A stretch of 64,000 nucleotides of DNA from Rhodococcus opacus B4. GTDB lineage: Bacteria; Actinomycetota; Actinomycetes; Mycobacteriales; Mycobacteriaceae. The position numbers and the translations under genes are program-made. Of the stretch, positions 50,680 to 60,327 are shown piece by piece (positions within the stretch are counted from its first letter, which is position 1; each line of letters starts with the position of its first letter). Under the pieces are notes generated by a model that worked only from the letters and a program-made list of their open reading frames with translations, had not been told where the DNA came from and made no database searches. The stretch spans positions 1,302,001 to 1,366,000 of the forward strand of contig NC_012522.1 of the NCBI RefSeq assembly GCF_000010805.1. Direction: 5' to 3'.

Positions 50680-51659
50680 CCACCACCACGCTGTCGCTCG
50701 GCGCCGCGCTCAACGCAGGTCTGCGCCGCGCTCTCGAACACGACCGCAAGGTCGTGATCATGGGCGAGGACGTCGGACGCCTCGGCGGGGTCTTCCGCAT
50801 CACCGACACTCTGCAGAAGGACTTCGGCGACAACCGGGTCATCGACACCCCGCTCGCCGAATCGGGGATCGTCGGCGCCGCGTTCGGGATGGCCCTGCGC
50901 GGCTACCGCCCCGTCTGCGAGATCCAGTTCGACGGCTTCGTCTACCCCGCGTTCGACCAGATCGTGTCGCAGGTCGCCAAGATTCACTACCGCACGCAGG
51001 GCCGGGTCACCGCGCCCCTGACGATCCGGATCCCGTACGGCGGCGGCATCGGCGCGGTCGAACACCATTCGGAATCGCCGGAGGCGTACTTCGTCCACAC
51101 CGCCGGACTCCGCGTCGTCACGCCCAGCAACCCGGCGGACGCGTTCCACATGATCCAGCAGTCCGTCGCGGCGGACGACCCGGTGGTGTTCTTCGAACCG
51201 AAGCGGCGGTACTGGGACAAGGCCGACTTCGACGTGGACGCCGGACCGGACCTGCCGCTCCATCGGGCCCGGGTGGCCCGGGAGGGCACGGATGCCACCA
51301 TCGTCGCGTACGGCTCCGTCGTGCCGACGGCCCTGTCGGCCGCGTCGATCGCCGCCGACGAGGGGCACTCCCTCGAGGTGATCGACCTGCGCTCCCTCTC
51401 CCCGATCGACTTCGACACCGTCGAGGAATCGGTGCGCAAGACCGGCAGACTCGTCGTCGCGCACGAGGCGTCGACGTTCCTCGGGCTGGGTGCGGAGATC
51501 GCGGCCCGCATCTCCGAGAAATGCTTCTACCAGTTGGATGCTCCGGTCCTGCGGGTCGGCGGATTCGACGTCCCGTATCCCCCGTCGAAGCTGGAACGGC
51601 ATCATCTGCCGGACGCCGACCGCCTGCTCGACGCCGTCGATCGCAGTCTCGCGGCCTGA
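50676..51659 (+). CDS. bkdB: Branched-chain 2-oxoacid dehydrogenase E1 beta
   Basis: The start is ATG 50676 (ATGA overlap), giving 327 residues. Motifs: VVIMGEDVGRLGGVFRIT, DTPLAESGIVGAAFGMALRG (with the E1beta Glu of the ThDP site) and GVEHH-like IGAVEHHSESPEAYF. It forms the alpha2beta2 E1 with bkdA. The final residues continue to a 30-bp gap before the E2 gene. Confidence 0.91.
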   Translation: MTTTTLSLGAALNAGLRRALEHDRKVVIMGEDVGRLGGVFRITDTLQKDFGDNRVIDTPLAESGIVGAAFGMALRGYRPVCEIQFDGFVYPAFDQIVSQVAKIHYRTQGRVTAPLTIRIPYGGGIGAVEHHSESPEAYFVHTAGLRVVTPSNPADAFHMIQQSVAADDPVVFFEPKRRYWDKADFDVDAGPDLPLHRARVAREGTDATIVAYGSVVPTALSAASIAADEGHSLEVIDLRSLSPIDFDTVEESVRKTGRLVVAHEASTFLGLGAEIAARISEKCFYQLDAPVLRVGGFDVPYPPSKLERHHLPDADRLLDAVDRSLAA

Positions 51660-51689
51660 TCGCACTCACCGGAGGAGAGGAGTCGTCCG

Positions 51690-52931
51690 TTGGCACAGGA
51701 ATTTCGCCTACCCGATCTCGGTGAGGGGCTGACGGAGGCCGAACTGGTCTCCTGGGCCGTCGAGGTGGGCCAGTCGATCGAACTCAATCAGGTGATCGGC
51801 GAGGTCGAGACGGCGAAAGCCCTCGTCGAATTGCCCTCGCCCTACCCGGGTGTCGTGGAGGAACTGCTGGTTGTCCCGGGAGCGACGGTGCCGGTGGGGA
51901 CGCCGATCATCCGGATCGCGACGGATGCGGCCACCGGGGAGCCTCCCGCGCGCACGCCCGTCCTGGTGGGGTACGGACCTGAAGCCGCCGCCGAGAGCAA
52001 GCGCGCCCGGCGGCGACCGGCGACCGCTCCGGAGACCGCCTACCCGGACGGTCGGCGCCCCGACGCGTCGCCGGCCGCCCGGCTCGCGGCCCGGGAACGC
52101 GGGATAGACCTCGCAGTCGTCGCGGGGACGGGACCGTCCGGCGCGGTCACGAGGAACGATGTGGAATCCCACACGGGGTCGGCCGAGCCGTCCGTGCCGT
52201 CGGAACGTTCGGACGATTCGGAGACGGTGCAGCGCGAGACCCGCACCCCGATCCGCGGTGTCCGGAAGCAGACGGCGGCGGCGATGGTCCGCAGCGCGTT
52301 CACGGCCCCGCACGTCACCGAATTCGTGACCGTCGACGTCACGCGCTCGGTGGAACTCCTCGGGCGCCTGCGGGACCTCCCCGAATTCGAGGGGCTGTCG
52401 GTGACCCCGCTGAGCCTCGTCGCGAAGGCGATGATCGTCGCGCTGCGGGCGAACCCGAGCCTCAACGCCTCGTGGGACGAGGAGAACCAGGAGATCGTCA
52501 CCAAGCACTACGTCAACCTCGGTATCGCCGCGGCCACACCCCGAGGTCTGATGGTCCCCAACATCAAGGAGGCACAGTCGCTGAGCCTGCTCGAATTGTG
52601 CCGGGCGATCACCGAACTGACCGCGACCGCGCGCAGTGGCAGGGCCGATCCCGTGCAGCTCACCGGGGGCACGGTGTCGATCACCAACGTCGGGGTGTTC
52701 GGCGTCGACGCGGGCACGCCCATCCTCAACCCCGGCGAGGCGGCCATCCTGTGCCTCGGCAGCGTCGACAAGAGACCGTGGGTGCACGAGGACGAACTCG
52801 CGGTGCGCTGGGTCACCACGTTGAGCGTGTCGTTCGATCACCGCGTGGTCGACGGCGAGCAGGGGTCGAGGTTCCTGTCGTCCGTCGCGGCGATGCTGCA
52901 CGATCCCGCCTCACTGCTCGCGCACCTCTGA
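51690..52931 (+). CDS. bkdC: Dihydrolipoamide acyltransferase E2
   Basis: The start is TTG 51690, supported by GGAGGAGAGGAG, giving 413 residues. The single lipoyl domain is at 1-75 with Lys in EVETAKALVE. A peripheral-subunit-binding domain follows (PDASPAARLAARERGIDLAV and TGPSGAVTRNDV). The catalytic domain ends with SFDHRVVDGEQGSRF. It transfers the acyl group to CoA. No E3 gene follows, so a shared lipoamide dehydrogenase elsewhere must serve it. Confidence 0.92.
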   Translation: MAQEFRLPDLGEGLTEAELVSWAVEVGQSIELNQVIGEVETAKALVELPSPYPGVVEELLVVPGATVPVGTPIIRIATDAATGEPPARTPVLVGYGPEAAAESKRARRRPATAPETAYPDGRRPDASPAARLAARERGIDLAVVAGTGPSGAVTRNDVESHTGSAEPSVPSERSDDSETVQRETRTPIRGVRKQTAAAMVRSAFTAPHVTEFVTVDVTRSVELLGRLRDLPEFEGLSVTPLSLVAKAMIVALRANPSLNASWDEENQEIVTKHYVNLGIAAATPRGLMVPNIKEAQSLSLLELCRAITELTATARSGRADPVQLTGGTVSITNVGVFGVDAGTPILNPGEAAILCLGSVDKRPWVHEDELAVRWVTTLSVSFDHRVVDGEQGSRFLSSVAAMLHDPASLLAHL

Positions 52932-52950
52932 TCCTCGGTACGTTTGGTCG

Positions 52951-54141
52951 GTGAGCATTTCCCGAGCGTCCCCGGTCGACAATCGGGTACCGGTGGCCGA
53001 GCCGCTCCGCCGGGCCCGGGCGGGAACGTTCGGGATCTTCGGGATCAACGGGTTCCTGCTGGGCATGTGGGTCGTGCACATTCCGGCGATCGAGGACCGG
53101 ACCGGTATCAGCCACTCCACGCTGGGTTCGCTGCTGCTCCTGCTGGCGGTCGGCGCGATCGGCGGCATGCAGGTCAGCGGCCCGCTCGCCGACCGGTTCG
53201 GCAGCAGGCGGATGGTGATCGTCGCCGGCCTCGCGCTGTCGGTCGCCACCGTGGGTCCGGGGCTGGCGTCCGCTGCCTGGCAACTCGGTCTCGCCCTGCT
53301 CGTGTTCGGCTTCGCCAACGGCGCACTGGACGTGTCGATGAACTCCCAGGCCGTCGAAGTCGAGCAGCGGTATCGACGGCCGATCATGTCGGCGTTCCAT
53401 GCCCTGTTCTCCGTCGGCGGGGTGGCGGGATCGCTGCTCGGGGCGGCGACGCTCGCCGCCGGATGGACACCCCTGACGGCGCTGGTGGTCGCCGGCGGCA
53501 TCGGGGTCGTCGCCGTCGCCGGGGGCTCCCGCTGGCTGATGGCGGACCGTCCCCGCTCGCGGCACGAGCCGGCACCCGGCGAGAAGGCCCACGGACGACT
53601 GTCCGCGCGGGTGCTCGCGCTCGGTGGCATCGCCTTCGTCCTCATGCTGTCGGAGGGTGTCGCGAACGACTGGAGCACCCTGCAGGTCAAGGAACACCTC
53701 GGAACGACGGATTCCGTCGCTGCCCTTGCGTTCGGCGCCTTCTCGGTGATGATGACGGTGGGCCGGTTCACGGCAGATCGAGTAAGCGCCGCGCTCGGCC
53801 CCGTCGCCGTCGTCCGCTACGGCACCCTGATCGCGGCGCTCGGCATGCTGCTCGTCCTCGTCTCGGGATTGCTCCCCCTCACGATCCTCGGCTGGGCGCT
53901 GTTCGGTCTGGGGTTGTCGGGCTGCGTCCCGCAGATCTTCACCGCCGCGGGCAACCTCGGCGCGGGTTCCGCGGGCACCAACATGTCCCGCGTGGTCGGA
54001 CTCGGGTACGTGGGGTTCCTCGCGGGCCCGGCCACCATCGGCTGGATCACCCAGGTGGTTCCACTCACCGTTGCCATGGTGGTGCCACTGGTCTGCGTGC
54101 TGGTCGCCGCCACGTTCGCAGGAGCGGTCCGGCGCACCTGA
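52951..54141 (+). CDS. MFS transporter
   Basis: The start is GTG 52951, giving 396 residues and about twelve membrane segments. The loop GPLADRFGSRRMVIVAGLAL is motif A. GFANGALDVSMNSQAVEVEQ (TM4-5 region) resembles the sugar/drug transporters of the YbjJ type. It begins 19 bp after E2 and could be transcribed with it, but a role in acyl metabolism is not suggested by the sequence. Substrate is unknown. Confidence 0.82.
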   Translation: MSISRASPVDNRVPVAEPLRRARAGTFGIFGINGFLLGMWVVHIPAIEDRTGISHSTLGSLLLLLAVGAIGGMQVSGPLADRFGSRRMVIVAGLALSVATVGPGLASAAWQLGLALLVFGFANGALDVSMNSQAVEVEQRYRRPIMSAFHALFSVGGVAGSLLGAATLAAGWTPLTALVVAGGIGVVAVAGGSRWLMADRPRSRHEPAPGEKAHGRLSARVLALGGIAFVLMLSEGVANDWSTLQVKEHLGTTDSVAALAFGAFSVMMTVGRFTADRVSAALGPVAVVRYGTLIAALGMLLVLVSGLLPLTILGWALFGLGLSGCVPQIFTAAGNLGAGSAGTNMSRVVGLGYVGFLAGPATIGWITQVVPLTVAMVVPLVCVLVAATFAGAVRRT

Positions 54142-54144
54142 CCC

Positions 54145-55917
54145 TCACGCGACGGTGCGGTACCTGAGCATCATGTCGTGATCCTCGTGGTCGAGGATGT
54201 GACAGTGCCACACGTAGCCCTGCAGTGATCGCGAACCTCCGGCACCGTGCCCGTGGGAGCCGGATGCTCCCTGCCCGAACACGGCGTCGGGATCGAAACC
54301 CAGCGACTCCGCGGTCGGGAACCGGACGACGATCCTGGTGACGGAATTCGCGTTCGCCAGCACCGTGTCCTTGAACCCGCGCTCCCACGGTTCCGCAGGC
54401 GCGAGCGGTGAGATCGTGAACGCGTCGGCCGACGGCGTCCACCGGATTCCGAGCGGCGGCTGCGGGGTGGCGAACGCGAAACGCAGCGTCTCGACGACCT
54501 GACGCCCCAGCACCCGGAAGTTCGCGAGATGAAGATGCACGGGATGCGGATCGTTGGTCGCATTGATGATGTTCCACTGCTCCACCGTCCCCTGGCGCGG
54601 CAACTCGATGTCCTCGGTCGAATACCGGAGATTGTTCAGGGACATGATCGACGGCGGCAGTCGCACGTCGCTCGGCTGGCTGAGGGTGACGTCCCGGAAG
54701 ACCTGAGGTCGCGGGATCGGCGGCAGCGACTCCGGCTGCCCGGGTCCCCCGCGCAACGTCGCGGGGAGCCCGCCCGTGAAACCGCGGGCCACGCCCACCC
54801 GGAACCGGCAGAACCTCGGCATCGTGCGTTCGCCGATCAGCGCGGCCTGGAACGGCGGCGGCTCGTCGTTGCAGAGTTCCACCGTCGAGCCCGGTTCCAG
54901 GGAGCCGAAGTCGACGAGCAGGTCGACCCGTTCGGCCGGGCTCAACCGCACCCGCGTCACCGCGACCGGGGCGTCGAGCAACCCGTTGTCCCCGCCGATC
55001 ACCCAGAACCTCATGCGGTTGCCGAAGAACAGATTCCACACGCTCAACGAACCCGCGTTCACGAGTCGCAACCGGTACAGGCCGCGGGCCACGTCGAGTT
55101 CCGGCCACACCTTGCCGTTCACGACCCCGACGTCGCCGACCGCGCCCCCTTCCCAGCTCCCCTGCGGCACGGTGGGCGTCGAACGGATCCGCTGCCTGCC
55201 GTCGGCGGTGAACATCTTCTCCTGCAGCACGAGCGGCACCTCGAACTCCCCTGCCGGCAGACCCAGCGGGTTGCCGGGGCGCCCGGTGTCGAAGTCGTCC
55301 CGCAGTAGATACAGCCCGACCAGACCTGCATAGATGTTGAGCCGGGTCACTCCCATGGCGTGGTCGTGATACCAGAGAGTGGCGGCGTCCTGCCGGTTCG
55401 GAAGGTGGTGCACGTACGCCTCGCCGGGCCGGAACACCTGCTCGGGGTGCCCGTCGAACTGGGGCGGATTCACCCCGCCGTGCAGATGCGTCGCCGTGGG
55501 CACCTGGGTGCGGTCCCGTTCGCTCAGTCCGTGCAGCGACGTATCGAAGTCGACGGCGAACGGGTGGACGGTGATGTTGTTCCGGAACGCGACCGTCGTC
55601 GGCTGATCGACGTGCGCCTCGATCGTCGCCCCCAGATAGTCCGCGCCGCTGTATGCCAGCGCCGGCGAAGGTGCCAGGTCCGTGTGGAACTGATGAATCG
55701 TGCTGCTCGCCTGTACGCCGACGCTCGTCCCGGACGTCGTCGGCAGGATCGGCAGCCGGTCGCGATACGGCTGGATCGGCGGCGAGGAGAACATCAACGG
55801 TCGCAGCGGATCGATGTCGAAGGGGAACGCGCTCGCCGAACCGGCCGACACCGCGCCCAGCCCACCGCCGAGCGCTGCCGCCCGCAGGAACGATCGGCGC
55901 GAGATCCGTCCACTCAT
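54145..55917 (-). CDS. Tat-exported multicopper oxidase
   Basis: The start is ATG 55917 (MSGRISRRSFLRAAALGG), giving 590 residues. It has a twin-arginine signal with RRSFLRA at 7-13 and a cleavage region near SAGSASAFP. Copper ligands are in HLHGGVNPP, LWYHDHAMG, HPVHLHLANF and WHCHILDHEDHDMM, the four conserved motifs of the laccase family. It resembles the CotA/bilirubin oxidase type. It may act on phenolics, metals or bile pigments outside the membrane. It is convergent with the MFS gene with a 3-bp gap. Confidence 0.92.
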   Translation of the reverse strand: MSGRISRRSFLRAAALGGGLGAVSAGSASAFPFDIDPLRPLMFSSPPIQPYRDRLPILPTTSGTSVGVQASSTIHQFHTDLAPSPALAYSGADYLGATIEAHVDQPTTVAFRNNITVHPFAVDFDTSLHGLSERDRTQVPTATHLHGGVNPPQFDGHPEQVFRPGEAYVHHLPNRQDAATLWYHDHAMGVTRLNIYAGLVGLYLLRDDFDTGRPGNPLGLPAGEFEVPLVLQEKMFTADGRQRIRSTPTVPQGSWEGGAVGDVGVVNGKVWPELDVARGLYRLRLVNAGSLSVWNLFFGNRMRFWVIGGDNGLLDAPVAVTRVRLSPAERVDLLVDFGSLEPGSTVELCNDEPPPFQAALIGERTMPRFCRFRVGVARGFTGGLPATLRGGPGQPESLPPIPRPQVFRDVTLSQPSDVRLPPSIMSLNNLRYSTEDIELPRQGTVEQWNIINATNDPHPVHLHLANFRVLGRQVVETLRFAFATPQPPLGIRWTPSADAFTISPLAPAEPWERGFKDTVLANANSVTRIVVRFPTAESLGFDPDAVFGQGASGSHGHGAGGSRSLQGYVWHCHILDHEDHDMMLRYRTVA

Positions 55918-56100
55918 GTCGGTCACTTCGTGCGTGTCACGCGGAAAGACGATTCGAGATCGGTCCACGACGACGTTACTCCGCCTGGTGCGGCAACCGC
56001 CCGGGATCCGGACGAACGCTCGTCGCACGACGACGACCGTTCACCGACCTCACAGCGGCCGCTCATGGATCACTCAGCGTCGGTTGGCACACTGTGTGTC

Positions 56101-56718
56101 GTGACCGAATCGACCAGCAGGCTTCGTCACAGTGTTCGTCGCCTCGCCTTCGCCGCGGCGGGTGTGGTGGCACTGTGCGCGCTGTACATCATCCGCCCCG
56201 AATCGTCGGGAGTCGTCCTCCCGGAGGCACTCCGGCCCGTCGCCGAACCCGTGATCCAGGCGATCGACATCACGACGGTCCTCGCAGCGGCCGTCGTTCT
56301 CGCCATCGTCGCGGCGGTGCGAAAACTCTCGTACGGCATGGGGGCGGTACTGCTGCTGTGTATCGGCGCGAATCTCACCAGCGCCGCAGTGCGGGCCTGG
56401 GAATCGGATGCGCCGTCCGCGGTACTGCCGAGCGGGCACGTCGTCGCCGTCACCGCCCTGTACGGTTCGGCGCTGCTGGTGTCGGCGCCCCGGTTCCGGC
56501 CCGTCATCGCGGGCCTGGGTTTCGCCGTCGTCCTCGGTGTCGCGGGCGCCGCTGCGCTCGTCGAATCCACCGGCATCTTCGGCCTCGCGGCCAGTCTGAT
56601 CATCTTCGCGATCTGGTGGGCGCTGGCGTCCACCCTGATGCTGTACTCCCCCGTCGCGGCCGAGCGCGAAGAGCGCCGGCCCGACACCGCGGCCATCGCC
56701 TTCTCCCGGCACCTGTGA
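56101..56718 (+). CDS. Small integral membrane protein with PAP2-like PSGH motif
   Basis: I give GTG 56101 (205 residues); ATG 56065 is the alternative, and neither has a clear ribosome-binding site. It has about five membrane segments. The segment VLPSGHVVAVTALYGSAL matches the PSGH motif of PAP2-type lipid phosphatases, but the KxxxxxxRP and SRxxxxxH motifs are not clear. I call it a PAP2-like membrane protein of unknown activity. It is convergent with pntB across a bidirectional terminator. Confidence 0.68.
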   Translation: MTESTSRLRHSVRRLAFAAAGVVALCALYIIRPESSGVVLPEALRPVAEPVIQAIDITTVLAAAVVLAIVAAVRKLSYGMGAVLLLCIGANLTSAAVRAWESDAPSAVLPSGHVVAVTALYGSALLVSAPRFRPVIAGLGFAVVLGVAGAAALVESTGIFGLAASLIIFAIWWALASTLMLYSPVAAEREERRPDTAAIAFSRHL

Positions 56719-56730
56719 GGCGGCTCCGCC

Positions 56731-56778
56731 GCCCGTGCGCCTTTTTGGTTGTTGCTGCTACCAGAAAGGCGCACGGGC
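56731..56778. terminator. Bidirectional terminator with 18-bp stem
   Basis: The 18-mer from 56731 (GCCCGTGCGCCTTTTTGG) pairs with 56761-56778 at 17 of 18 positions around a 12-base loop. Both arms carry an A/T tract at the proper end. It sits between the convergent PAP2-like and pntB genes. Confidence 0.88.
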
Positions 56779-56787
56779 GCGAAGCGC

Positions 56788-58212
56788 CTACAGGGCTTTG
56801 AGTTCCTCGGTGACCTCGGCGACCGACTTCTTCGCGTCCCCGAACAGCATCGAGGTGGTGTCCGCGAAGAACAGCGGGTTGTCGATACCGGCGAACCCGG
56901 AATTCATCGACCGCTTCAGCACGATCACCGACTTCGACTGATCCACATTCAGGATCGGCATCCCGTGAATCGGCGACGACGGATCATTCCGCGCGGCCGG
57001 GTTGGTGACATCGTTCGCCCCGATCACCAGGGTGACATCGGTGCGCGCGAACTCGTCGTTGATGTCGTCCATTTCCTTCATCGCGTCGTACTCGACGTCC
57101 GCCTCCGCGAGCAGCACGTTCATGTGCCCGGGCATCCGGCCCGCCACCGGGTGGATGGCGTACTTGACCTCGACACCCTTCGACTCGAGCAGCTTGGCCA
57201 TGTCCTTGACCGCGTGCTGGGCCTGCGCGACCGCCAGCCCGTAGCCGGGGACCACGATCACCTGGTTCGCGTAGGCCATCTGGATCGCCGCATCGGCGGC
57301 GGAGGTGGCCTTCGCCGTCTTCGCGGCGGTGTCCCCGGCCGCCGCCGCTCCGCCGCCGCCACCGAACCCGCCGGCGACGATCGCCGGAATGGACCGGTTC
57401 ATCGCCTTCGCCATCAGGTTGGTCAGGATCGAACCCGACGCGCCGACGATCATGCCGGCGACGATCATCGCCTGATTGTTCAAAGCCAGACCGGCGGCCG
57501 CCGCGGACAGACCGGTGAGCGCGTTGAGCAGGGAGATGACGACGGGCATGTCGGCGCCGCCGATCGGCAGCACCACCATCAGCCCGAGCACCGCCGCCAG
57601 CACCAGCACCCCGACGATCCACCACTGCGAGGTGGGGGCGGCCGGGTCGATGGCCTTGATCCCGATCGCCACCGCCAGGGCGACGGCCCCGATCAGCAGC
57701 AGCGCATTCAACGGTTGCTGGAGTTTGCCGATGCCGATCGGCCGGCCCGGCAGGGTTTCCTGCAGCTTCAAAAAGGCGATCACCGATCCCCAGAACGAGA
57801 TCGACCCGATGATCGCCGCGAACAGCGAGGCGATGACGATGTGCACCGTCGGCGTCTCACCGTGCGAGAAGGCGGTGAACCCGTCCGAGTCCAGGAACTC
57901 CGCGTAGGCGATGAGGGCGACGGTGCCGCCGCCGACGCCGTTGAACAGCGCCACCAGCTGCGGCATCGCGGTCATCTTCGTCCGCAACGCCGGCGGCACC
58001 CCCAGCACCACACCGATGACCAGGCCGGTGACGATGAGCACCCAGTTGGAGGTGTCGCGGATCGAGATCAGGGTCGCCACGACGGCGACACCCATGCCGA
58101 CCGCGGCGATCTGGTTACCGCGGACCGCGGTCTTCGGGCCGGTCAGGCCCATCAGACCGTAGATGAACATCGAGAACGCCACGATGTAGAGCACGTTGAC
58201 GAGGTAGTCCAT
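56788..58212 (-). CDS. pntB: NAD(P) transhydrogenase beta subunit
   Basis: The 474-residue protein starts at ATG 58212. It has an N-terminal membrane domain of about eight to nine helices (residues 1-265) and a C-terminal NADP-binding domain III with VVPGYGLAVAQAQHAVKDMA, VKYAIHPVAGRMPGHMNVLL and VLKRSMNSGFAGIDNPLFF. It couples proton flow to hydride transfer from NADH to NADP. The start overlaps the pntAB stop by one base (TAATG). Confidence 0.94.
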   Translation of the reverse strand: MDYLVNVLYIVAFSMFIYGLMGLTGPKTAVRGNQIAAVGMGVAVVATLISIRDTSNWVLIVTGLVIGVVLGVPPALRTKMTAMPQLVALFNGVGGGTVALIAYAEFLDSDGFTAFSHGETPTVHIVIASLFAAIIGSISFWGSVIAFLKLQETLPGRPIGIGKLQQPLNALLLIGAVALAVAIGIKAIDPAAPTSQWWIVGVLVLAAVLGLMVVLPIGGADMPVVISLLNALTGLSAAAAGLALNNQAMIVAGMIVGASGSILTNLMAKAMNRSIPAIVAGGFGGGGGAAAAGDTAAKTAKATSAADAAIQMAYANQVIVVPGYGLAVAQAQHAVKDMAKLLESKGVEVKYAIHPVAGRMPGHMNVLLAEADVEYDAMKEMDDINDEFARTDVTLVIGANDVTNPAARNDPSSPIHGMPILNVDQSKSVIVLKRSMNSGFAGIDNPLFFADTTSMLFGDAKKSVAEVTEELKAL

Positions 58213-58544
58213 TACTTGTCCCCACCCTTCTCAGCAGCAACAGCGGCGGGGGCGGCGGGCTTGGACTTGAACATGCCCAGCATGCGGTCGGTGACCACGA
58301 AACCACCGACCACGTTGATCGTGCCGAACACCAGCGCGACGAACAGGATCACCTGCAACCCCCACGGCGGGTTGTCGACCTTGCCGAGCACCACCAAAGC
58401 GCCGAGCACGACGATGCCGTGGATGGCGTTGGTGCCCGACATCAGCGGGGTGTGCAACGTGTTCGGGACCTTCGAGATCACCGCGAACCCCACGAACCCG
58501 GACAACACCAGGATCGCGATGTTCGCCAACAATTCGGTGTACAT
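58212..58544 (-). CDS. pntAB: NAD(P) transhydrogenase subunit alpha part 2 (membrane)
   Basis: The 110-residue protein starts at ATG 58544, directly after the pntAA stop (TAGATG). Three membrane helices are visible, with the segment FVGFAVISKVPNTLHTPLMS then GTNAIHGIVVLGALV of the proton channel part. It is the separate membrane piece of the alpha subunit, as in actinobacteria and Rhodospirillum. Confidence 0.93.
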   Translation of the reverse strand: MYTELLANIAILVLSGFVGFAVISKVPNTLHTPLMSGTNAIHGIVVLGALVVLGKVDNPPWGLQVILFVALVFGTINVVGGFVVTDRMLGMFKSKPAAPAAVAAEKGGDK

Positions 58545-59657
58545 CTAGGACACACCCTCCTCACGGGTGACGCAGGACGCGGCGAGGACCTCGTCCGAGA
58601 AATCGGGGGCCAGCGCCCCGTCAACGAGCATCAACTCCAGCAGCGCGGAGATGTTCTTCGAGTACAGCTCGGAGGCGTGCTCGGGCATGCTGGCGGGCAG
58701 GTTCAGCGGCGAGCAGATCGTCACCCCGTGCTTGACGACGGTCTGACCCGGCTCGGTGAGCTCGCAGTTGCCGCCGGTCTCCCCCGCCAGGTCGACCACC
58801 ACGGATCCGGGCTTCATGCCCTCCACCGCGGCGGCAGTGACCAGGCGCGGTGCCGGGCGGCCCGGGACCAGGGCGGTGGTGATGACCACGTCGAAGCCCT
58901 TGATCGCGTCCTCGAGCGCCTGCTGCTGCTGCGCGCGTTCGGCCTCGGTGAGCTCGCGGGCGTAGCCGCCCTCACCGGCCGCGTCGATCCCCAGATCCAG
59001 CCACTGCGCACCGACCGACCGCACCTGGTCCGCGACCTCCGGGCGGACGTCGTAACCGGTGGCCCGGCCACCGAGCCGCTTCGCCGTGGCCAACGCCTGC
59101 AGACCCGCGACCCCGACGCCGAGGACCAGCACCGTCGCCGGCTTCACGGTCCCCGCGGCGGTGGTCAGCATCGGGAAGAACCGCGTCGACTCCGACGCCG
59201 CCAACAGCACCGACTTGTACCCGGACACGTTCGCCTGCGACGACAGCGCGTCCATCACCTGGGCGCGGGAGATCCGCGGGATCGCCTCCACGGCGAACGC
59301 CTGCACCCCGGCCGCCTTCAACGCGGCGACCTGGTTGTCCTGGTTGCGGGGGGCGAGGAACCCGATCAGGGTCTGCCCGGTGTGCAACCGGCCGACCTCC
59401 TCGTCCGAGGGCGGGGCGACCTTCACGATCACGTCCGCCGACCACGGGTCGGCGATCTTCGCCCCCGCCTCGGTGTACAACTCGTCCGGAATCAGCGCGC
59501 CCAAACCGGCACCCGACTCGACCACCACGTCGACGCCCTTGGCGATCAACGACGCCACGACCTTCGGCACCAACGCCACCCGACGCTCACCGTCGTTCGA
59601 CTCCCGAACGACGCCGATCGTCGGGCGCGCGGTGGACGCGCTCTGCGATGTATCCAT
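58545..59657 (-). CDS. pntAA: NAD(P) transhydrogenase subunit alpha part 1 (NAD-binding)
   Basis: The 370-residue protein starts at ATG 59657. It resembles alanine dehydrogenase/PntA: RESNDGERRVALVPKVV at the N-terminus, QANVSGYKSVLLAA, NAD motif VLVLGVGVAGLQALATAKRL and GYDVRPEVADQV. It is the NAD(H)-binding domain I. First gene of the three-gene pnt operon. Confidence 0.94.
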   Translation of the reverse strand: MDTSQSASTARPTIGVVRESNDGERRVALVPKVVASLIAKGVDVVVESGAGLGALIPDELYTEAGAKIADPWSADVIVKVAPPSDEEVGRLHTGQTLIGFLAPRNQDNQVAALKAAGVQAFAVEAIPRISRAQVMDALSSQANVSGYKSVLLAASESTRFFPMLTTAAGTVKPATVLVLGVGVAGLQALATAKRLGGRATGYDVRPEVADQVRSVGAQWLDLGIDAAGEGGYARELTEAERAQQQQALEDAIKGFDVVITTALVPGRPAPRLVTAAAVEGMKPGSVVVDLAGETGGNCELTEPGQTVVKHGVTICSPLNLPASMPEHASELYSKNISALLELMLVDGALAPDFSDEVLAASCVTREEGVS

Positions 59658-59855
59658 GTATCGACTTCCTGCGGTAGATGGTGTGTGTGCCGCGACGAGC
59701 GGCGATCAACCGATGATGAGCGGAAATATTTCCCCCGACTCGACTGAGTTAGCTGATAGTAGCCAGTAAAACCGTGACGTAGGGAACAGAGAAGTCTGTG
59801 GATAGGCGTCTGAATCGAGTCCGAACAGTCGTTCTCACAGATGTTTCTGCCCGTT

Positions 59856-59871
59856 TGTGAACCCGATCACA
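59856..59871. promoter_or_regulatory. Perfect CRP-family site between pnt and DUF488 genes
   Basis: TGTGA-ACCCGA-TCACA is an exact match to the CRP/GlxR consensus TGTGA-N6-TCACA, 54-69 bp before the DUF488 start and about 200 bp from the pntAA start. Either gene could be the target. No CRP-family gene is in the window. Confidence 0.62.
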
Positions 59872-59925
59872 GGGTGATCGGTCGTAGTCTGACGGTAGAC
59901 ACCGCACGGAAGCGGAGGTTCGGCC

Positions 59926-60327
59926 ATGAGCAAACCGAAGGAACGGAGCGCGGAGGACGTCACCGCGGATCCGCCGGTGATCGTCGAGCGGGTCTACGAC
60001 CATCCGACCGAGGGCGACGGACTGCGACTGTTCGTGGACAGACTGTGGCCGCGGGGGCTGCGCAAGGACGCGTTCCACTTCGACGACTGGGCCAAGGACC
60101 TGGCGCCGTCGACGGAGTTGCGTCATTGGTACTCGCACGACGTCGCCGCGTTCAGCGAGTTCCGCGAGCGATACGTCCACGAACTCGATTCGCCGACCGG
60201 CCGGAGGGCGGTCGCGCGGGTGCAGGAACTCGCGCAGGGGCGGCCGATCGTTCTGCTCACCGCGACGAAGGACGTCAGTCACAGTCATGCCGAGGTGCTT
60301 GCCGAGTACATGCTGGACCGGCTGTGA
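59926..60327 (+). CDS. DUF488 family protein (YeaO-like)
   Basis: The 133-residue protein starts at ATG 59926 (GGAGG upstream). It has RVYDHPTEGDGLRLFVDRLW then PRGLRK and FHFDDWAKDLAPSTELRHWY, and ends PIVLLTATKDVSHSHAEVLA, the typical DUF488 blocks. Function is unknown. It is translationally coupled to the next small gene (GTGA). Confidence 0.9.
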   Translation: MSKPKERSAEDVTADPPVIVERVYDHPTEGDGLRLFVDRLWPRGLRKDAFHFDDWAKDLAPSTELRHWYSHDVAAFSEFRERYVHELDSPTGRRAVARVQELAQGRPIVLLTATKDVSHSHAEVLAEYMLDRL

